Shown: piece by piece, positions 8,434-17,281 of the stretch
Numbering within the stretch: the stretch's first letter is position 1
How the letters are laid out: each line of letters opens with the position of its first letter
Origin: Chthonomonas sp.
Lineage (GTDB): Bacteria > Armatimonadota > Fimbriimonadia > Fimbriimonadales > Fimbriimonadaceae
Assembly: GCA_016788115.1 (NCBI GenBank)
Contig: JAEURR010000003.1
Location: 372,001-436,000 of the forward strand
Length of the DNA: 64,000 nucleotides
Direction: 5' to 3'
Notes under the pieces: model-generated
What the model was told of the DNA's origin: nothing
The model's input: the letters and a program-made list of their open reading frames with translations, nothing else
Databases searched by the model: none
Made by a program: the position numbers and the translations under genes

Positions 8434-9623
8434 CGCAGCACCGCCTGAGGAGTTGGAGCTGCGCTGGGGTCCATCGCGGCGCGGTAAACGCTCACGACCG
8501 CACTCACCATGTCGTCGCGCGTGAAGGACCGGACCGAGTGGCGCGCGTGCATGCTCATGGTTTCGAATCGATCTTCGTCACGCAACAGCGACACGACTTC
8601 GTGGGCGAACTGGGCCGGATCGTTGCGGACGACAACCCCGTTCTTCCCTTCGATCACTGCGGCACTTGCGCCACCGCCCTGGACCACAATCGCGGGGAGC
8701 CCGTGGGTCATCGCTTCCGCGATGACTAGCCCCTGCGTCTCGGTCATGCTCGCGAAGACGAAGAGGTCGGCGGCGGCATAGAAGAGATCTACTTCGTTGC
8801 GTGGCCGGAATCCCACAAACTTCACACGGTCGCCGATCCCCAGTTCTTGCGCCAGGCTCATGCACTCGACCCGCGAAGGACCATCGCCCACCAGCATAAA
8901 TATCAAGTTCGGATCCTCGCGGAAGGCGAGCGCAACCGCCTCGATCAGGGTGCTCATGTTCTTCTCACGGGCAATGCGCCCCACGTACAGCAACACCTTC
9001 TGATTCGGTCCAATCCCGAGTTGTGACCGCGCTTCGGCTCGGTCCACGGTTAGGGCCGAAACTGCACCCGTCGGAATGATCGTGACGGGCTTCTTCACCG
9101 AGTGCCGATCCAGCCACTTCTTGGCGGCGGCGCTGGGCGTGATGACCTGATCGACCTGGTTGTAATAGAAATTCGTATGCTTAGCGAGTTTGTAGCGCAA
9201 GTACCGTTTGGGGACGAACGGGATGTAGTGCGCGTACTTGTCGTACAGCGTGTGGTAAGTGCTGACCACGGGGATATCGTGGGATTGCCCCCACCGCAAC
9301 CCGACAAACCCGATGGTGAACGGCGTGTGGGTGTGGATGACGTCGAAATGCTGCCGTCGGAATCGGCCAATCATGGGATAGAACGGCGGCAACGCGAGCG
9401 GGTACCCCTTCGTCCAGGGGGTTTCGGTGGCGTAGAAGCGAATGACGTTTGGGTCGTCGTCCCGGTGACCGCGGTGGGCGGCAGTGAACAAATGCACAGA
9501 ATGCCCTCGACTCCGCAAACCGGAGATGAGGGCATCGATCGAAACCGAGACGCCATTCAGGATCGGCAACGCGCTATCCGAGAAGATGGCGATCTTGAGC
9601 GGCCGATCCTGGGGGTTGGTCAT
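8430..9623 (-). CDS. Glycosyltransferase family 4 (GT-B fold)
   Basis: 397 residues. The N-terminal Rossmann half has FSDSALPILNGVSVS and DVIHTHTPFTIG. The C-terminal half has VGRIAREKN, VGDGPSR and the nucleotide-sugar-binding SMTETQGLVIAEAM box (E-x7-E type). These are hallmarks of GT4 enzymes such as mannosyl- or glucosyltransferases acting on diacylglycerol or phosphatidylinositol. The enzyme likely works at the cytoplasmic face of the inner membrane and retains the sugar configuration; donor and acceptor are not determinable. It overlaps by 4 nt both the upstream HTH gene (9620-9623) and the downstream membrane-protein gene (8430-8433), which makes a tight three-gene operon. Confidence 0.9.
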   Translation of the reverse strand: MTNPQDRPLKIAIFSDSALPILNGVSVSIDALISGLRSRGHSVHLFTAAHRGHRDDDPNVIRFYATETPWTKGYPLALPPFYPMIGRFRRQHFDVIHTHTPFTIGFVGLRWGQSHDIPVVSTYHTLYDKYAHYIPFVPKRYLRYKLAKHTNFYYNQVDQVITPSAAAKKWLDRHSVKKPVTIIPTGAVSALTVDRAEARSQLGIGPNQKVLLYVGRIAREKNMSTLIEAVALAFREDPNLIFMLVGDGPSRVECMSLAQELGIGDRVKFVGFRPRNEVDLFYAAADLFVFASMTETQGLVIAEAMTHGLPAIVVQGGGASAAVIEGKNGVVVRNDPAQFAHEVVSLLRDEDRFETMSMHARHSVRSFTRDDMVSAVVSVYRAAMDPSAAPTPQAVLR

Positions 9624-10156
9624 TCTTCGGGGTGGCGTCCGTGGGTTTCCACGAACTTTACCACGCCGCTAAGGCGGAACCGGCGCTGACCGCCCTTGGT
9701 TCGGTGGTGCGACAGCCAGTTTCGATTGGTGTACCGTCGCACGGTGGCCGGGCAAACACCCAGCAATCGGCTGACTTCTTCGAGGGTGAGCTCGGGGTCG
9801 AGCAATCGTCGAATGAGCTCTTCGCGGCTCTCCTTAAACTCGCCTCGGTAGTAGTTGGCGGTTACGGAGTCGTCAAAGAAGCTTCCAAGGAAGTGGATAT
9901 TGCGCGGCAGGACCTGCCAGATCTCCTCAAGCTCCGCGTTGATCAGGGTCTCTCCAACCTTTTCGACCTTCGCGCGCCGGGGACGCGGGGCGCTCAGTTG
10001 GCGCTTGCGAAAACGTACCTTTCCATCAACGGTGTTCGAAGGTGTTGAATCTACGGCCGGTACGACCGCGACCTTGCTGCCATCAACCTTACTGTCCGAG
10101 AATGCACTCTCAATATAAGCAAACGGGTCAAACTCTTTCATTTTCTTCTGCGGCAT
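9620..10156 (-). CDS. Helix-turn-helix (MerR/BldC-like) DNA-binding protein
   Basis: 178 residues. The C-terminal ~50 residues form a winged-helix domain of the MerR/excisionase type: LTLEEVSRLLGVCPATVRRY followed by a wing segment TKGGQRRFRLSGV. The N-terminal ~125 residues are basic and low in known motifs, with SREELIRRLLDPE just ahead of the HTH. It probably controls its own operon (with the GT4 and presenilin-like genes). An inverted repeat sits directly upstream. The start may be the ATG at 10156 or the one at 10141 (MKEF). The family assignment is confident; the regulon is not known. Confidence 0.75.
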   Translation of the reverse strand: MPQKKMKEFDPFAYIESAFSDSKVDGSKVAVVPAVDSTPSNTVDGKVRFRKRQLSAPRPRRAKVEKVGETLINAELEEIWQVLPRNIHFLGSFFDDSVTANYYRGEFKESREELIRRLLDPELTLEEVSRLLGVCPATVRRYTNRNWLSHHRTKGGQRRFRLSGVVKFVETHGRHPEE

Positions 10157-10161
10157 GCTCC

Positions 10162-10228
10162 AATCATACGAAAGAGCATGATTTATGGTTATACCTTATA
10201 CTAGAATTCGTATTCCTTCCTTTAGCAA
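10162..10228 (-). promoter_or_regulatory. Promoter region and inverted repeat before the HTH operon
   Basis: This AT-rich patch differs from its GC-rich surroundings. On the minus strand it holds TTGCTA (10223-10228), TAGTAT (10198-10203) and TATAAC (10188-10193), which can serve as -35 and -10 boxes. Between these and the start codon lies the inverted repeat AATCAT-N10-ATGATT (10162-10183). The position just downstream of the -10 would suit an autorepressor site. Confidence 0.4.
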
Positions 10229-10238
10229 CAATTTAGAC

Positions 10239-11261
10239 TCAGGTTCGAATCAACATGGAATCGCCAAAACTTAGAAACCGGTAATTGTGCTGAAGAGCGT
10301 GCTCGTAGCTACTCCGCCAGAGCTCCACTCCCGTCAGCGCGCTGACCATGAACAGCATGCTTGTGCGCGGCATATGGAAGTTGGTGAGCAGACATTCGAC
10401 AACCTGAAACGGGTAGCCGGGCGTGATGAAGATCTCGGTGACTCGCTCGCCTTGATCAACCTTGCGCCGCCCCGTAGCGAATGACTCCAGGGTGCGACAT
10501 GCTGTGGTGCCAACCGCAATAATCCTACCCTTGCAACCATTGATTGTTGCCTGCGCCTCTGTTGAAATCGCACACCGTTCTCCGTGCATCTTGTGGTCGC
10601 TGATTCGTTCGGCTTGGACAGGTCGGAACGTATCGATCCCAACGTCGAGCGTCACGCGGGCAGTTTGAATCCCCTTGGACTCCAGTGTCGCGATCAGCTC
10701 CTGCGTGAAGTGGAGGCCCGCGGTGGGCGCGGCCGAACTCCCGGGCGTGTGGGAGTACACGGTCTGGTACCGCTCTGAGTTCTCCAACCGTTCATGGATG
10801 TACGGCGGCAGGGGGACGGCCCCCACCCGCTCGATATGTTCTTCGCTGTCGGATACCAGAAACCGGATGCGCTTGCGACCATCGCCGAGGTCCGACTCGA
10901 CCAAGCACGGCAGCACGTCTTCAAAGAGAACCTCCGAGCCTTCGCGCAACCGCTTGCCTGGCCGCATGAGCGCAACGTAGGTATTGGCTTGGGCGAGTCT
11001 GCCCAGCAGCAGGGCCTCGACGACCCCTCCGGTCGGCTTGCGGCCGATGAGCCGCTTGGCGGTCACGCGCGTATCGTTGAAGACGAGAAGATCCCCCGGT
11101 TCAAGCAGGTTCGGAAGGTCTCGAAAGACCCGATCCGAGATAGCGGCGGTCGGGACATCAACACAAAGCAGCTTGCTGGCGTCGCGCTGTTCCAGCGGTA
11201 CCTGGGCAATTCGGTCTTCCGGCAACTCGAAGTCGAAGTCGGAGAGCGTCAGCATAGCCAA
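10239..11261 (-). CDS. queA: S-adenosylmethionine:tRNA ribosyltransferase-isomerase
   Basis: 340 residues, normal for QueA, which transfers the ribosyl part of SAM to 7-aminomethyl-7-deazaguanine in tRNA and so forms epoxyqueuosine at the wobble position of GUN anticodons. Recognisable segments are FELPEDRIAQVPLEQRDASKL at the start, VFNDTRVTAKRL, SAAPTAGLHFT and TNFHMPRTSMLFMV near the end. The tRNA-Thr (GGU) in this window is not a queuosine target, but the tRNA-Tyr (GUA) is. The start overlaps the end of the HAD gene by 13 nt, so they are probably co-transcribed. Confidence 0.96.
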   Translation of the reverse strand: MAMLTLSDFDFELPEDRIAQVPLEQRDASKLLCVDVPTAAISDRVFRDLPNLLEPGDLLVFNDTRVTAKRLIGRKPTGGVVEALLLGRLAQANTYVALMRPGKRLREGSEVLFEDVLPCLVESDLGDGRKRIRFLVSDSEEHIERVGAVPLPPYIHERLENSERYQTVYSHTPGSSAAPTAGLHFTQELIATLESKGIQTARVTLDVGIDTFRPVQAERISDHKMHGERCAISTEAQATINGCKGRIIAVGTTACRTLESFATGRRKVDQGERVTEIFITPGYPFQVVECLLTNFHMPRTSMLFMVSALTGVELWRSSYEHALQHNYRFLSFGDSMLIRT

Positions 11262-11980
11262 CCCCCGAGTTCACACAAGTCATGTAGGAACGGCGGCGTG
11301 CTCTCGGTGCGGCCACGGTCCAGGTGAAGCGTCATCCAACCTGCGTCGCGTGCGCCTTGGAAGTCGTCGATCAAGTGATCCCCGATGTGGAGCATCTCGC
11401 CCGGCTCGGACCCCACCGCCTTGCGCGCGATCTCGAAGAGCTCGAGCGACGGCTTCTCGACGCCATAACGCAAGGACGGCACGATGACTTCGAAATACGG
11501 AGACAGTCCGTGGACTTGCAGGAAGCGCGTCAGCGACAGGTCCCAGTTGCTGAGCACAATCATCCGGTAGCCGCGATCTCGCAGCTCGTCAAGACAAGGG
11601 ACGACATCGGGGAACTTCTGGAAGAGGTCTCCCTCCGGGTCATAGATCCGCCGCCACGCGATCTCGGACACGCGCTGCGCGACGGCCTCGCCCATCCCGA
11701 ACCCGGCCAGCCAATTCCGTCCGAGCACTTCCCAAAACGCATCGCACTGCGCGAGGTCGCCGGTGAGGTTCAGCTCTTGGAAATGAGCCCACCGCTTCCC
11801 CAAGAGGGACCGGTACGCGTCGTATGCGCCAACGGGAAGGCTCTCGCCCGCTTCGGTGAGTGCATCGACCGCCACTTGGGATGGGTCCCAGCGGGTGCGC
11901 AGGAGCGTCTCGGCGCAGTCGAAGCTCACGACTTTCGGCTGCCAAGGGGGCGCAGAAAGCCTGTCAAGGGGCATACTCAT
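11249..11980 (-). CDS. HAD-superfamily hydrolase, HDHD3-like
   Basis: 243 residues with a HAD fold: motif I SFDCAETLL (nucleophile D21), cap region to about residue 125, motif II VLSNWD, motif III lysine in VEKPSLELF and motif IV HIGDHLIDDFQGA. The residue two after the nucleophile, normally a second aspartate acting as general acid/base in HAD phosphatases, is alanine (A23). The HDHD3-like branch also deviates at this site, so phosphatase activity is uncertain and the substrate unknown. It probably heads a transcript with queA. Confidence 0.8.
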   Translation of the reverse strand: MSMPLDRLSAPPWQPKVVSFDCAETLLRTRWDPSQVAVDALTEAGESLPVGAYDAYRSLLGKRWAHFQELNLTGDLAQCDAFWEVLGRNWLAGFGMGEAVAQRVSEIAWRRIYDPEGDLFQKFPDVVPCLDELRDRGYRMIVLSNWDLSLTRFLQVHGLSPYFEVIVPSLRYGVEKPSLELFEIARKAVGSEPGEMLHIGDHLIDDFQGARDAGWMTLHLDRGRTESTPPFLHDLCELGGWLC

Positions 11981-12040
11981 CGTGACGCGCAGTACACCCC
12001 AAAAACCACGGGGGCGTCTCAGGCGTCAGAAGGTCACGTG

Positions 12041-12736
12041 ATGCGCCCACTCCGAACGATTCCTCTCCTCGCCCTTGTTGCTCTCGCCGGTGCGACTCAA
12101 TCCGAGTCGTACACGCTCATGCGCACCGCCAAGATCGGGGACCGGCTGGAATACGCCCTCACGATCAAGACCCACCTGAACGAGAACGACTTGACGGTCA
12201 CGAGTGACGTGACCTCAACCGTGAAGTCCATCGACAAGGAGTTCGTGGTCGATGAATTTGAAGAGTCAAACGTGACGATCGACGTCGCCGGAAACTCCAT
12301 TGCCATTCCGAACGAAGGGGCTCATCGCACGAAGACCGACTTGACCGGACTCGTGATCGAGCTGACCGGCCGACAGTCCACGTCACTCGACTACCGCACC
12401 CAGCAGATGCGCGCATTTCTACCCCCGACTGCGCCGGTGAAGGTCGGCGACTCGTGGACCCGAGAGTTGAAGGCGAACCCAAAGATCGGCACCCCCACCG
12501 CGACGGCGCAAATGAAATTTATCGCAACCGAGAAGATCGGGTCCGCAGACTGTGCCAAGGTCAGTTGGACTTACAAGGAGACCGAGGGGACGGCCCCCTG
12601 CTCGCTGGAGGGGACGGTCTGGGTCCGACTTAGCGATGCCGCTCTTATGAAGATGGACGCCGATGCGAAGAGCGTCCCCTACGGCGACAGCCTTCCTCCC
12701 GCCGACATGAAGATCTCGCTCCAGGTGAAGTCATGA
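12041..12736 (+). CDS. Secreted protein, first of a tandem paralogous pair
   Basis: 231 residues from ATG 12041, which gives a clean signal peptide (MRPLRTIPLLALVALAGAT). The frame stays open upstream, but that part is antisense to the HAD gene. The mature part opens ESYTLMRTAKIGDRLEYALTI, nearly repeated in the next gene, and is rich in beta-strand-like alternating residues with TAPVKVGDSWTRE around residue 130. No enzyme motif is visible. It overlaps the following paralogue by ATGA. I do not recognise a named family; a periplasmic beta-sandwich protein is the best description. Confidence 0.7.
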   Translation: MRPLRTIPLLALVALAGATQSESYTLMRTAKIGDRLEYALTIKTHLNENDLTVTSDVTSTVKSIDKEFVVDEFEESNVTIDVAGNSIAIPNEGAHRTKTDLTGLVIELTGRQSTSLDYRTQQMRAFLPPTAPVKVGDSWTRELKANPKIGTPTATAQMKFIATEKIGSADCAKVSWTYKETEGTAPCSLEGTVWVRLSDAALMKMDADAKSVPYGDSLPPADMKISLQVKS

Positions 12737-13425
12737 CGACCCCACGCTCTGCCATCGCGTTCGCTGTCCTAGCCCTGCTCCTCCCCAATGCGGGTGACGA
12801 GAGCTACAACCTGATCCGCCGCGCGAAGCCCGGTGATCAGCTCACCTACTCGATGACGATGCAATTCAAGAGCGATGGCACCGATATCGAGATGACCAGC
12901 ACTGCGCTGGACACGGTGAAGGAGCTCAAGGAGGGTGTGATGAAGACGGAGCGGATCCTACGCGACGTGGTCCTCCAGACGCCCGGCGGTGAGCAGCATC
13001 TGGGCGACGTCTCCAAGACGGTCGTCGTGCAAAAGGTGACTGGCGAAGTGACCGATATTCAGCGAGATCGCAAGCGCGAGGATCAACTTCGGATCGCGCT
13101 GGCCAGCCAGGTGGTGGTCCCCTACAAGGCGGTGAAGATCGGCGACACTTGGGCCATCGACCGCGTTGCGAGCAAGAAGGATGGGACCGTCGCGATGAAG
13201 CTCGCTTACAAAGCCGAGCGTACCGAGCAGTTCCGCGGCGAGTTGGGGGTGCTCATCAGCGTCGACTCCAAAGAGCTCAGCGGACGAACCCCGATCTCGG
13301 CGACGGGTAGCGCCCTCGTGAGCGTGACGACGGGGGCGATCCTGCGCTCGGTGCTGACGATCCAAAACGTGCCGCTGTCCGATGGCCCGCCGGTCTCGGC
13401 AAAGCTCACCCTCGTGGCTCGGTAA
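12733..13425 (+). CDS. Secreted protein, second of a tandem paralogous pair
   Basis: 230 residues, signal peptide at the start and mature N-terminus ESYNLIRRAKPGDQLTYSMTM, aligning with the gene before it. It shares a late-middle motif VKIGDTWAIDR with the partner's VKVGDSWTRE, supporting tandem duplication. The two have diverged to modest identity overall. The start codon lies in the stop of the partner (12733-12736), and the last 20 bp overlap the convergent thioesterase gene. Function unknown; extracytoplasmic by signal peptide. Confidence 0.7.
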   Translation: MTTPRSAIAFAVLALLLPNAGDESYNLIRRAKPGDQLTYSMTMQFKSDGTDIEMTSTALDTVKELKEGVMKTERILRDVVLQTPGGEQHLGDVSKTVVVQKVTGEVTDIQRDRKREDQLRIALASQVVVPYKAVKIGDTWAIDRVASKKDGTVAMKLAYKAERTEQFRGELGVLISVDSKELSGRTPISATGSALVSVTTGAILRSVLTIQNVPLSDGPPVSAKLTLVAR

Positions 13426-13834
13426 CGATCGGCCGATCGAGCATCGCACGCACGTCTGGCGGAATGCTGATCGCCCGGCGCTGTTGCCCCATGAGCACGT
13501 GCCAGGTGTACCCTTCGGTGGTCACGCGCCCCGTCTCGCTGTCGCGAACCACGTAGTCAAATTTCATCGCAGACCGACTGATCTCGGTGACGGTGACCTC
13601 AACATCGATCTCGGCGTCGTACTTGACTTCGCCCTTGTACCGGACATGGACTTCGACGACGGGCAGGAAGTAGCCCATCGCCTCCAGGTCACGATAGTGG
13701 AACCCTCGGGCCCGGCACCATGCGCCGCGCGCCTGCTCGAACCAGTACAGGTAGTTCGCGTAGTAGGCGTGACCCATCGCGTCGGTCTCGCCGTAGCGCA
13801 CCCGAATCCGCTCGGTCGTCGGCTCCGAAGTCAT
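13406..13834 (-). CDS. Acyl-CoA thioesterase, 4HBT/YbgC family
   Basis: 142 residues from the ATG at 13834, chosen because it overlaps the upstream stop as ATGA and gives the family's usual length; a longer frame upstream lacks similarity. The hot-dog fold signature is VRYGETDAMGHAYYANYLYWFEQAR, where the Asp before Ala-Met-Gly-His is the catalytic residue of YbgC-type thioesterases. Members hydrolyse short-chain or hydroxybenzoyl-CoA thioesters and are sometimes linked to Tol-Pal operons; no tol-pal genes are nearby here. Confidence 0.9.
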   Translation of the reverse strand: MTSEPTTERIRVRYGETDAMGHAYYANYLYWFEQARGAWCRARGFHYRDLEAMGYFLPVVEVHVRYKGEVKYDAEIDVEVTVTEISRSAMKFDYVVRDSETGRVTTEGYTWHVLMGQQRRAISIPPDVRAMLDRPIVTEPRG

Positions 13835-14352
13835 GGAGAGGACTTCGCCGTGGCCGCTTCCGCGGGCTTGTCGGTAGTCACCGGGGGTTCGCCCCCGACC
13901 GCGGTTTGCGGCTCGACTCGGAAGTCGGCGAACTTCCAACTGTCGCCCACTCGGAGCAGCTTGATGGAGATTACGGCTGGCACCTTCTTGAAGTCACAGT
14001 CAGCCTCCAGGCTGGTCACCACCGATGAGCCTTTCTGAGTGTTGGACGTCGCGTTCAACCCGCGTAGCAACGCGTCGCGGTAGGTTACGAGTGGGCCGAG
14101 ATCGTTGCGGAATTGGTCGAACGTTTTCTTTGTGTCGGCGAGCGGGCTTGACGACTTCAAGTCGTCTGCGGAAAGGTCAAACAAGCGCTGCGCATCCCAA
14201 TTCTTGAGAATCAGCGGAAGCTCGCGGTTCGTAAAGGTCTGAGCCGACTTGGCAACCTTGACGCTGCTCCCAAGCCCGTTCGCCACCACGAACAGGCCGA
14301 TACCGCAACAGGACACCGCCAGCGCGATCGCTCCAATCACCCACTTATTCAT
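13831..14352 (-). CDS. Membrane-anchored or secreted protein of unknown function
   Basis: 173 residues. An N-terminal hydrophobic segment (residues 4-27, MNKWVIGAIALAVSCCGIG) is a signal anchor or signal peptide; the rest is a soluble domain of about 120 residues followed by a Pro/Thr/Ala-rich tail. The soluble part (helical start SAQTFTNRELPLILKNW, then strands ending LRVGDSWKFADFRVEP) resembles the general NTF2-like/DUF4878 shape, but I cannot assign it. It is packed between an oxidoreductase (8-nt overlap) and a thioesterase (ATGA overlap). Confidence 0.65.
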   Translation of the reverse strand: MNKWVIGAIALAVSCCGIGLFVVANGLGSSVKVAKSAQTFTNRELPLILKNWDAQRLFDLSADDLKSSSPLADTKKTFDQFRNDLGPLVTYRDALLRGLNATSNTQKGSSVVTSLEADCDFKKVPAVISIKLLRVGDSWKFADFRVEPQTAVGGEPPVTTDKPAEAATAKSSP

Positions 14353-15439
14353 TGATCGAATCCTCTGTGTTTGACTTTGACATGGCTGCGGGACGGTCTA
14401 CCCTTGTCTCGAGAGTGATATGTCGCCCTTGCTCTGCGGATGCGGCGAACGAAGTGAGCACTTCGACCACATGCTGGGCAAGTTCGGCAGACGCCCGGTG
14501 CGGCCGACTACGGTTGATCGCAGCCACCATCTCTAGCAGGCCGATCCCCCGCGCATTGTTCACAAATGGAAAGTTGAGCGGAATCTTGTCGTAATCGTCC
14601 TTACCCTTGGGGCGCAATCGCACGACGCCACCGAACCCGTTCGGATCGGGCATGTCGAGGGTGCCTTCGGTGCCAAAGATCACGAGGTGGGGCATGGGCA
14701 CGGGGATCACATCGAAAGTTGTGGTAATCGCCCCGATCGCGCCCGATTCGAACTCCATCGTGCCGGAGATATGGGTCGGTGACTCGACCGTGATTCGCTT
14801 GCCACGTTTCTGGGGGGCCGTCACGACACGCTCGGCGAAAGTGGCGCGGGCAGACCCGGATACCCGTACCACCGGGCCGAGAAGCGTCACGAGGGAAGCA
14901 ATGTAATAGGGTCCCATGTCCATCATGGGGCCGCCACCCTTCTCATAAAACTGTTCGGGGTTTGGGTGCCACGATTCGTGGCCCGCGCTGAGCATATAGG
15001 CTTGGGCCGCGACGGGCACGCCGATCGAGCCCCGGTCGATGAGTTCGCGCGCGGTCTGAACCGCGCTTCCGAGGATCGTGTCCGGTGCACAGCCGACACG
15101 GACCCCCTTCGCTTGCGCGGCGGCGACGATCATGCCCGTCTCCTGCGTGTTGAGGCCCAGCGGTTTTTCGGAGTACACGTGCTTGCCGACCGTGACACTG
15201 GCGCGTGTGATCGTCGAGTGGATCTTGGGCGGAGTCAGGTTTAAGATGATGCTGATGTTGGGATCGGCCAGGAGTTCGGCGGGGGTCCCGCTACGCTGAA
15301 GGCCGTACTTGATCTCAGTGGCCTTTGCTTTCTCCAGGTCCAAGTCTGCGCAGGCGACCACCTCGACGCCGGCGAACCGCTTCAAATTCTCGAAATAGAT
15401 GCCGCTGATACTGCCGCAGCCGATCACACCGACGTGCAT
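14345..15439 (-). CDS. Gfo/Idh/MocA-family NAD(P)-dependent oxidoreductase
   Basis: 364 residues. The N-terminal Rossmann domain starts HVGVIGCGSISGIYFENL with the G-x-G-x-x-S/A nucleotide loop, followed by LNLTPPKIH and the family hallmark SEKPLG at about residue 90. The C-terminal half has GGGPMMDMGPYYIASL, the typical dimerisation/substrate motif with G-x-x-x-D-x-G-x-H/Y. These enzymes oxidise sugars or inositols, but the substrate is not readable. It may sit at the head of the three-gene minus-strand cluster down to the thioesterase. Confidence 0.9.
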   Translation of the reverse strand: MHVGVIGCGSISGIYFENLKRFAGVEVVACADLDLEKAKATEIKYGLQRSGTPAELLADPNISIILNLTPPKIHSTITRASVTVGKHVYSEKPLGLNTQETGMIVAAAQAKGVRVGCAPDTILGSAVQTARELIDRGSIGVPVAAQAYMLSAGHESWHPNPEQFYEKGGGPMMDMGPYYIASLVTLLGPVVRVSGSARATFAERVVTAPQKRGKRITVESPTHISGTMEFESGAIGAITTTFDVIPVPMPHLVIFGTEGTLDMPDPNGFGGVVRLRPKGKDDYDKIPLNFPFVNNARGIGLLEMVAAINRSRPHRASAELAQHVVEVLTSFAASAEQGRHITLETRVDRPAAMSKSNTEDSINE

Positions 15440-15456
15440 AGGACCGAGTTTAACTC

Positions 15457-17268
15457 CTATTTCGAAGAATTGGTGGACAACGCAAGTAACTTGATGTTTG
15501 AGGCCTGATTTGGACCGTAAAGGAGGCTGATCGTAGACGACTTGAATGCCGATTCGTCGCAGGTGTTGATGTCCGCAAACGTCTGCGGGTTACGATCCAT
15601 GAGCGGGAACCAGGAGCTTTGCACCGTGATCGTGACTCGGTGCCCCGCCAGGAACGCGTGGCAAATCCCTGGCAACTCAAAGCGGACCCGCGTGGCAGTG
15701 TTGGGCTTGAACGGGATCGGACGACTCGGATCTTCGCGGAACCGTCCGCGCATGACGTTTGCTCGCACAAGGCGCATCGTCCCGTCCGGCGATTCGTCGA
15801 TGACCTTGACCACCAGGTCCATGTCGGTGCCGGTCGTCTTGACCCACATGTCCGCGACCACGGGCCCAGCGGTGGATAGGGTTTCGTCCAGCGGCGCACT
15901 CCGGAGAGTCAGCAGGTCCTTGCGGGCTTGGAACGGTCGCTGGTCTTCGGTCATGTATCGGGTGCCGCGTGATCGGGTCATCGGGAGCGTGTACGGGACT
16001 GGATTGCTGGGGTCAGACACGTACGATTCGAATCCGGATTCCGCGGGTGCTTTCTGGCTCAGCGCTTGGCCGGGTGACACGTACCAACGCACCTCACGGG
16101 TAGGCTTCGGGGGCCACTGGTCGCAGCTCATCCACCGGTTCGATCCGGTCTGAAACATGCGGACCTCCGGCAGCGTGATCCCGGGGCCATCCTCCAGCAA
16201 GTAATGCCGGAAGAACGGTGCCTCGATCTCGTTTCGGAACTGGACTCCCGTGTTCTGCTGGAAGTCTAGGCCATCCAGGTACCGGCCGTTTCCGTACCCC
16301 CATCCGCCATGAGTCCAGGGCCCCATCACCAGCTTGCAGTCGATGCCTGGGTTCAAGAGTTCTGCGTTTCGGTACACGTTGAAGGCGCCATAGAGGTCCT
16401 CCGCGTCAAAGAGACCGCCTACGGTGAGTACGGCGCACCGGATTCCGCGAAGCTTGTCGCCAAGGTTCCGCGCCTGCCAGAACTCATCGTAGTTTGGGTG
16501 CGCCATCACGTCGTTCCAGTAGCGGATCTTGCCGTGGATCAGCTTTTCATTGATCCGGCGGTTTGCCCCGAGCGCGAGGTAGAAGTCGTACGGATCTTTG
16601 CGGTCGATGCGGATCCCTTCCGGCTCGCTCGGACCGGGCCCCGTGCGTGGCAGCCCAAACCCGCCGGCATTGAACTCCAAACAGTCGAGCAGGAAGAGAG
16701 CGCCGTTACGGTGGTCGTCGTCACCCTTCCACCAGTCGCTGACTGGGGCCTGAGGTGAGATCGCCTTGAGCGCTGGGTGCGACCGGATCCCGGCTGCCAC
16801 CGCATAGAACCCTGGATAGGAGACGCCTCGCATGCCCACGCGTCCGTTGTTGTCGGGGACGTTGTGAATCAGATACTCGATCGTATCGTAGGCGTCGGTA
16901 CTCTCATCTGCCTTCTTACTGTCGCTCGCTTGCCCCTGCAAGATCGGCCGCACGTCTTCGAACTGGCCTTCCGACATGTACTTTCCGCGCACGTCCTGGA
17001 ACGCGAGAATGAAACCGTCCTTCCCGAACTGCGAGGCACCATCGACGCTGCGCGGGTAAACCTCCTTGCCGTAGGGACCGGCACTGTAGGGTGTGCGCTC
17101 CATCAAGATCGGGTGCTTGCCGGGGTGGTTCTTGGGCACGTAGACCGATGTGTAGAGCTTCACCCCATCACGCATAGGGATCATGTACTCGTACTTCTGA
17201 TACTGGTCGGACGGTGCGCCCTGAGCCGATTGGAGGAGGAAGAGGGAGAGGAGGGCCACAAACCGCAT
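15457..17268 (-). CDS. Secreted CocE/NonD-family hydrolase
   Basis: 603 residues with a signal peptide (MRFVALLSLFLLQSAQGAPS). The N-terminal alpha/beta-hydrolase part has the X-Pro-dipeptidyl-peptidase/CocE opening YMIPMRDGVKLYTSVYVP, the region GPYGKEVYP, the nucleophile motif GVSYPGFYA and a catalytic-His candidate WTHGGWG. The C-terminal third is the jelly-roll domain (VVADMWVKTTGTDMDLVVKV). Such enzymes cleave acyl esters or X-Pro peptides; substrate not known. A minus-strand TAAGCT lies 7 nt before the ATG together with GGAG. The alternative label is an X-Pro aminopeptidase-like acylase. Confidence 0.88.
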   Translation of the reverse strand: MRFVALLSLFLLQSAQGAPSDQYQKYEYMIPMRDGVKLYTSVYVPKNHPGKHPILMERTPYSAGPYGKEVYPRSVDGASQFGKDGFILAFQDVRGKYMSEGQFEDVRPILQGQASDSKKADESTDAYDTIEYLIHNVPDNNGRVGMRGVSYPGFYAVAAGIRSHPALKAISPQAPVSDWWKGDDDHRNGALFLLDCLEFNAGGFGLPRTGPGPSEPEGIRIDRKDPYDFYLALGANRRINEKLIHGKIRYWNDVMAHPNYDEFWQARNLGDKLRGIRCAVLTVGGLFDAEDLYGAFNVYRNAELLNPGIDCKLVMGPWTHGGWGYGNGRYLDGLDFQQNTGVQFRNEIEAPFFRHYLLEDGPGITLPEVRMFQTGSNRWMSCDQWPPKPTREVRWYVSPGQALSQKAPAESGFESYVSDPSNPVPYTLPMTRSRGTRYMTEDQRPFQARKDLLTLRSAPLDETLSTAGPVVADMWVKTTGTDMDLVVKVIDESPDGTMRLVRANVMRGRFREDPSRPIPFKPNTATRVRFELPGICHAFLAGHRVTITVQSSWFPLMDRNPQTFADINTCDESAFKSSTISLLYGPNQASNIKLLALSTNSSK

Positions 17269-17281
17269 GGCTCCTAGCTTA

